DNA of 15,852 nucleotides from Psychrobacter sp. (lineage in GTDB: Bacteria > Pseudomonadota > Gammaproteobacteria > Pseudomonadales > Moraxellaceae), in assembly GCA_029264635.1 (NCBI GenBank), contig JARIAA010000169.1, positions 1 to 15,852 of the forward strand, read 5' to 3'. How positions within the stretch are numbered: position 1 is the stretch's first letter; each line of letters opens with the position of its first letter. Shown here piece by piece: positions 15,077 to 15,852 of the stretch. The position numbers and the translations under genes were made by a program. Below the pieces are notes generated by a model that was not told the origin of the DNA, did no database searches, and saw only the letters and a program-made list of their open reading frames with translations.

Positions 15077-15724
15077 ATGGACAATATAACCATGGAAAAC
15101 ATGAAATCCAAAGCGTTTGCTATAATATTGTTGAGCATGGGCGGTACTATTGCATTATCAGGCTGTAGCCAAAATGCAGACAGCGCAGAAACAATAGCCA
15201 GCAAGCAAGAACAAGACTTTTTACAACCTCCAGATAATCAAGAAAGCCGCAACACAGGTGCTTGGGGTGCAGTCTTTATGACTCGTGAAGAGCTAAAGGA
15301 TCCTACTATCAATATCGTTGATGTCAGCTCCCTTCCTGATAATATGGAGAACGATGCAAGCCTCACAAAGTGGGAAGCAAAGTTTGAAGGTACTAATGGT
15401 TTTGTCACGACCGATGGTGCTAAGTTATACCACGATTCTTGTGCAGGCTGTCATATGCATAAAGGCGAGGGTGCTTATGGTGCAGGTTATTATCCACCAC
15501 TGGCTAACAACAGTAAAATGCAGTCGAAACACTACATTATTGATATATTAATTAATGGCTTTCGCGGTATGCCATCATTCCATATGATGATGAATGATGA
15601 GCAAATGGCCGCTGTGACTCAGTATGTTGTCCAAGATTTAAATGGCTTTAAAGATACGGTTACGGCAGATGACGTAGCACAGCTAAGACATGCTCACCCA
15701 CCAGGTTATGATCCAAGCGAATAA
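15077..15724 (+). CDS. Monoheme cytochrome c lipoprotein
   Basis: A 215-residue protein with a lipoprotein signal (hydrophobic run to ALSGC, Cys30 lipidated; Ser at +2). A linker of about 70 residues follows, then one class I cytochrome c domain (about 110-190). The heme site is CAGCH (122-126), and the likely sixth ligand is Met165 in GFRGMPSF. The tail, to PPGYDPSE, has two further histidines (RHAHPPG). The ATG at 15077 follows AGAGG by five bases, so it is preferred over the in-frame ATGs at 15092 and 15101, though all would give the same lipoprotein. It begins 62 bp after the flavoenzyme gene and ends before a strong terminator, so it is the last gene of the unit. Lipid-anchored monoheme cytochromes of this kind pass electrons between a dehydrogenase and a terminal oxidase or other cytochromes, which is the role I infer here. 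Confidence 0.9.
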   Translation: MDNITMENMKSKAFAIILLSMGGTIALSGCSQNADSAETIASKQEQDFLQPPDNQESRNTGAWGAVFMTREELKDPTINIVDVSSLPDNMENDASLTKWEAKFEGTNGFVTTDGAKLYHDSCAGCHMHKGEGAYGAGYYPPLANNSKMQSKHYIIDILINGFRGMPSFHMMMNDEQMAAVTQYVVQDLNGFKDTVTADDVAQLRHAHPPGYDPSE

Positions 15725-15771
15725 GAGGGTCTTACTCAGTCTTAAGTAATGACTATAAGCAGTTCGATGTA

Positions 15772-15807
15772 AAAAAAGCGCCTGATAATATTATCAGGCG
15801 CTTTTTT
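15772..15807. terminator. Strong intrinsic terminator at the end of the cytochrome/flavoenzyme operon
   Basis: A perfect 36-base palindrome: A6, gcgcctgataat, attatcaggcgc, T6. It begins 47 bp after the stop of the last cytochrome gene. The symmetry makes it work on both strands, so it may also end a convergent gene lying beyond the right edge. Confidence 0.92.
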
Positions 15808-15852
15808 ATTGATTTTTTTATATATAAATAAGTTTGTTAATTATCGGGGACT

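Noticed and set aside
14728..15204. 158-residue minus-strand frame across the end of the flavoenzyme and the start of the cytochrome gene
   Set aside because: It overlaps two well-supported genes and shows no recognisable features.

Overview
The window reads as chromosomal DNA of a gamma-proteobacterium of the Moraxellaceae, most likely a Psychrobacter. This rests on the style of the RpoD, DnaG and BamD proteins, moderate GC with AT-rich spacers, and the order bamD / rluD-pgeF next to dnaG-rpoD. The genus is an inference from recognition; no database search was possible.

Layout. Bases 1-5233 are on the minus strand: bamD, then dnaG, then rpoD, which runs off the left edge. This is the housekeeping block for outer-membrane assembly, primase and the vegetative sigma factor. 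Divergent from bamD, on the plus strand, are rluD and pgeF, 3 bp apart. A perfect 16-bp hairpin terminator follows, shared with a convergent YeeE/YedE-type sulfur transporter gene (minus strand, TTG start). Next come a flavodoxin-fold WrbA-like gene (plus), a second bidirectional terminator, and a 46-residue lipoprotein gene (minus) too short for ordinary ORF lists. A 931-bp AT-rich spacer follows, with several palindromes, one of which overlaps a perfect TATAAT.

The most distinctive part is 11757-15724: three plus-strand genes closed by a strong palindromic terminator. They encode (1) a secreted triheme cytochrome c with a C-terminal membrane anchor, like the cytochrome subunit of membrane alcohol or gluconate dehydrogenases; (2) a Tat-exported FAD enzyme of the amine-oxidase superfamily, whose internal motifs match L-amino-acid oxidases, including the arginine that binds the substrate carboxylate; and (3) a monoheme cytochrome c lipoprotein. 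All three products should lie on the periplasmic side. The simplest reading is that the flavoenzyme oxidises an L-amino acid (or related amine) and passes electrons to cytochromes c rather than directly to oxygen, so it acts as a respiratory amino-acid dehydrogenase. Substrate and electron route are inferred. No GMC-type sugar or alcohol dehydrogenase gene, the usual partner of the triheme subunit, is present.

Smaller points of interest are a roughly 120-residue low-complexity insert in DnaG, a 145-residue tail on BamD, acidic or novel N-terminal extensions on RluD and PgeF, and palindromes ahead of the small lipoprotein and transporter genes. I saw no rRNA, tRNA, CRISPR array, IS element or prophage gene.
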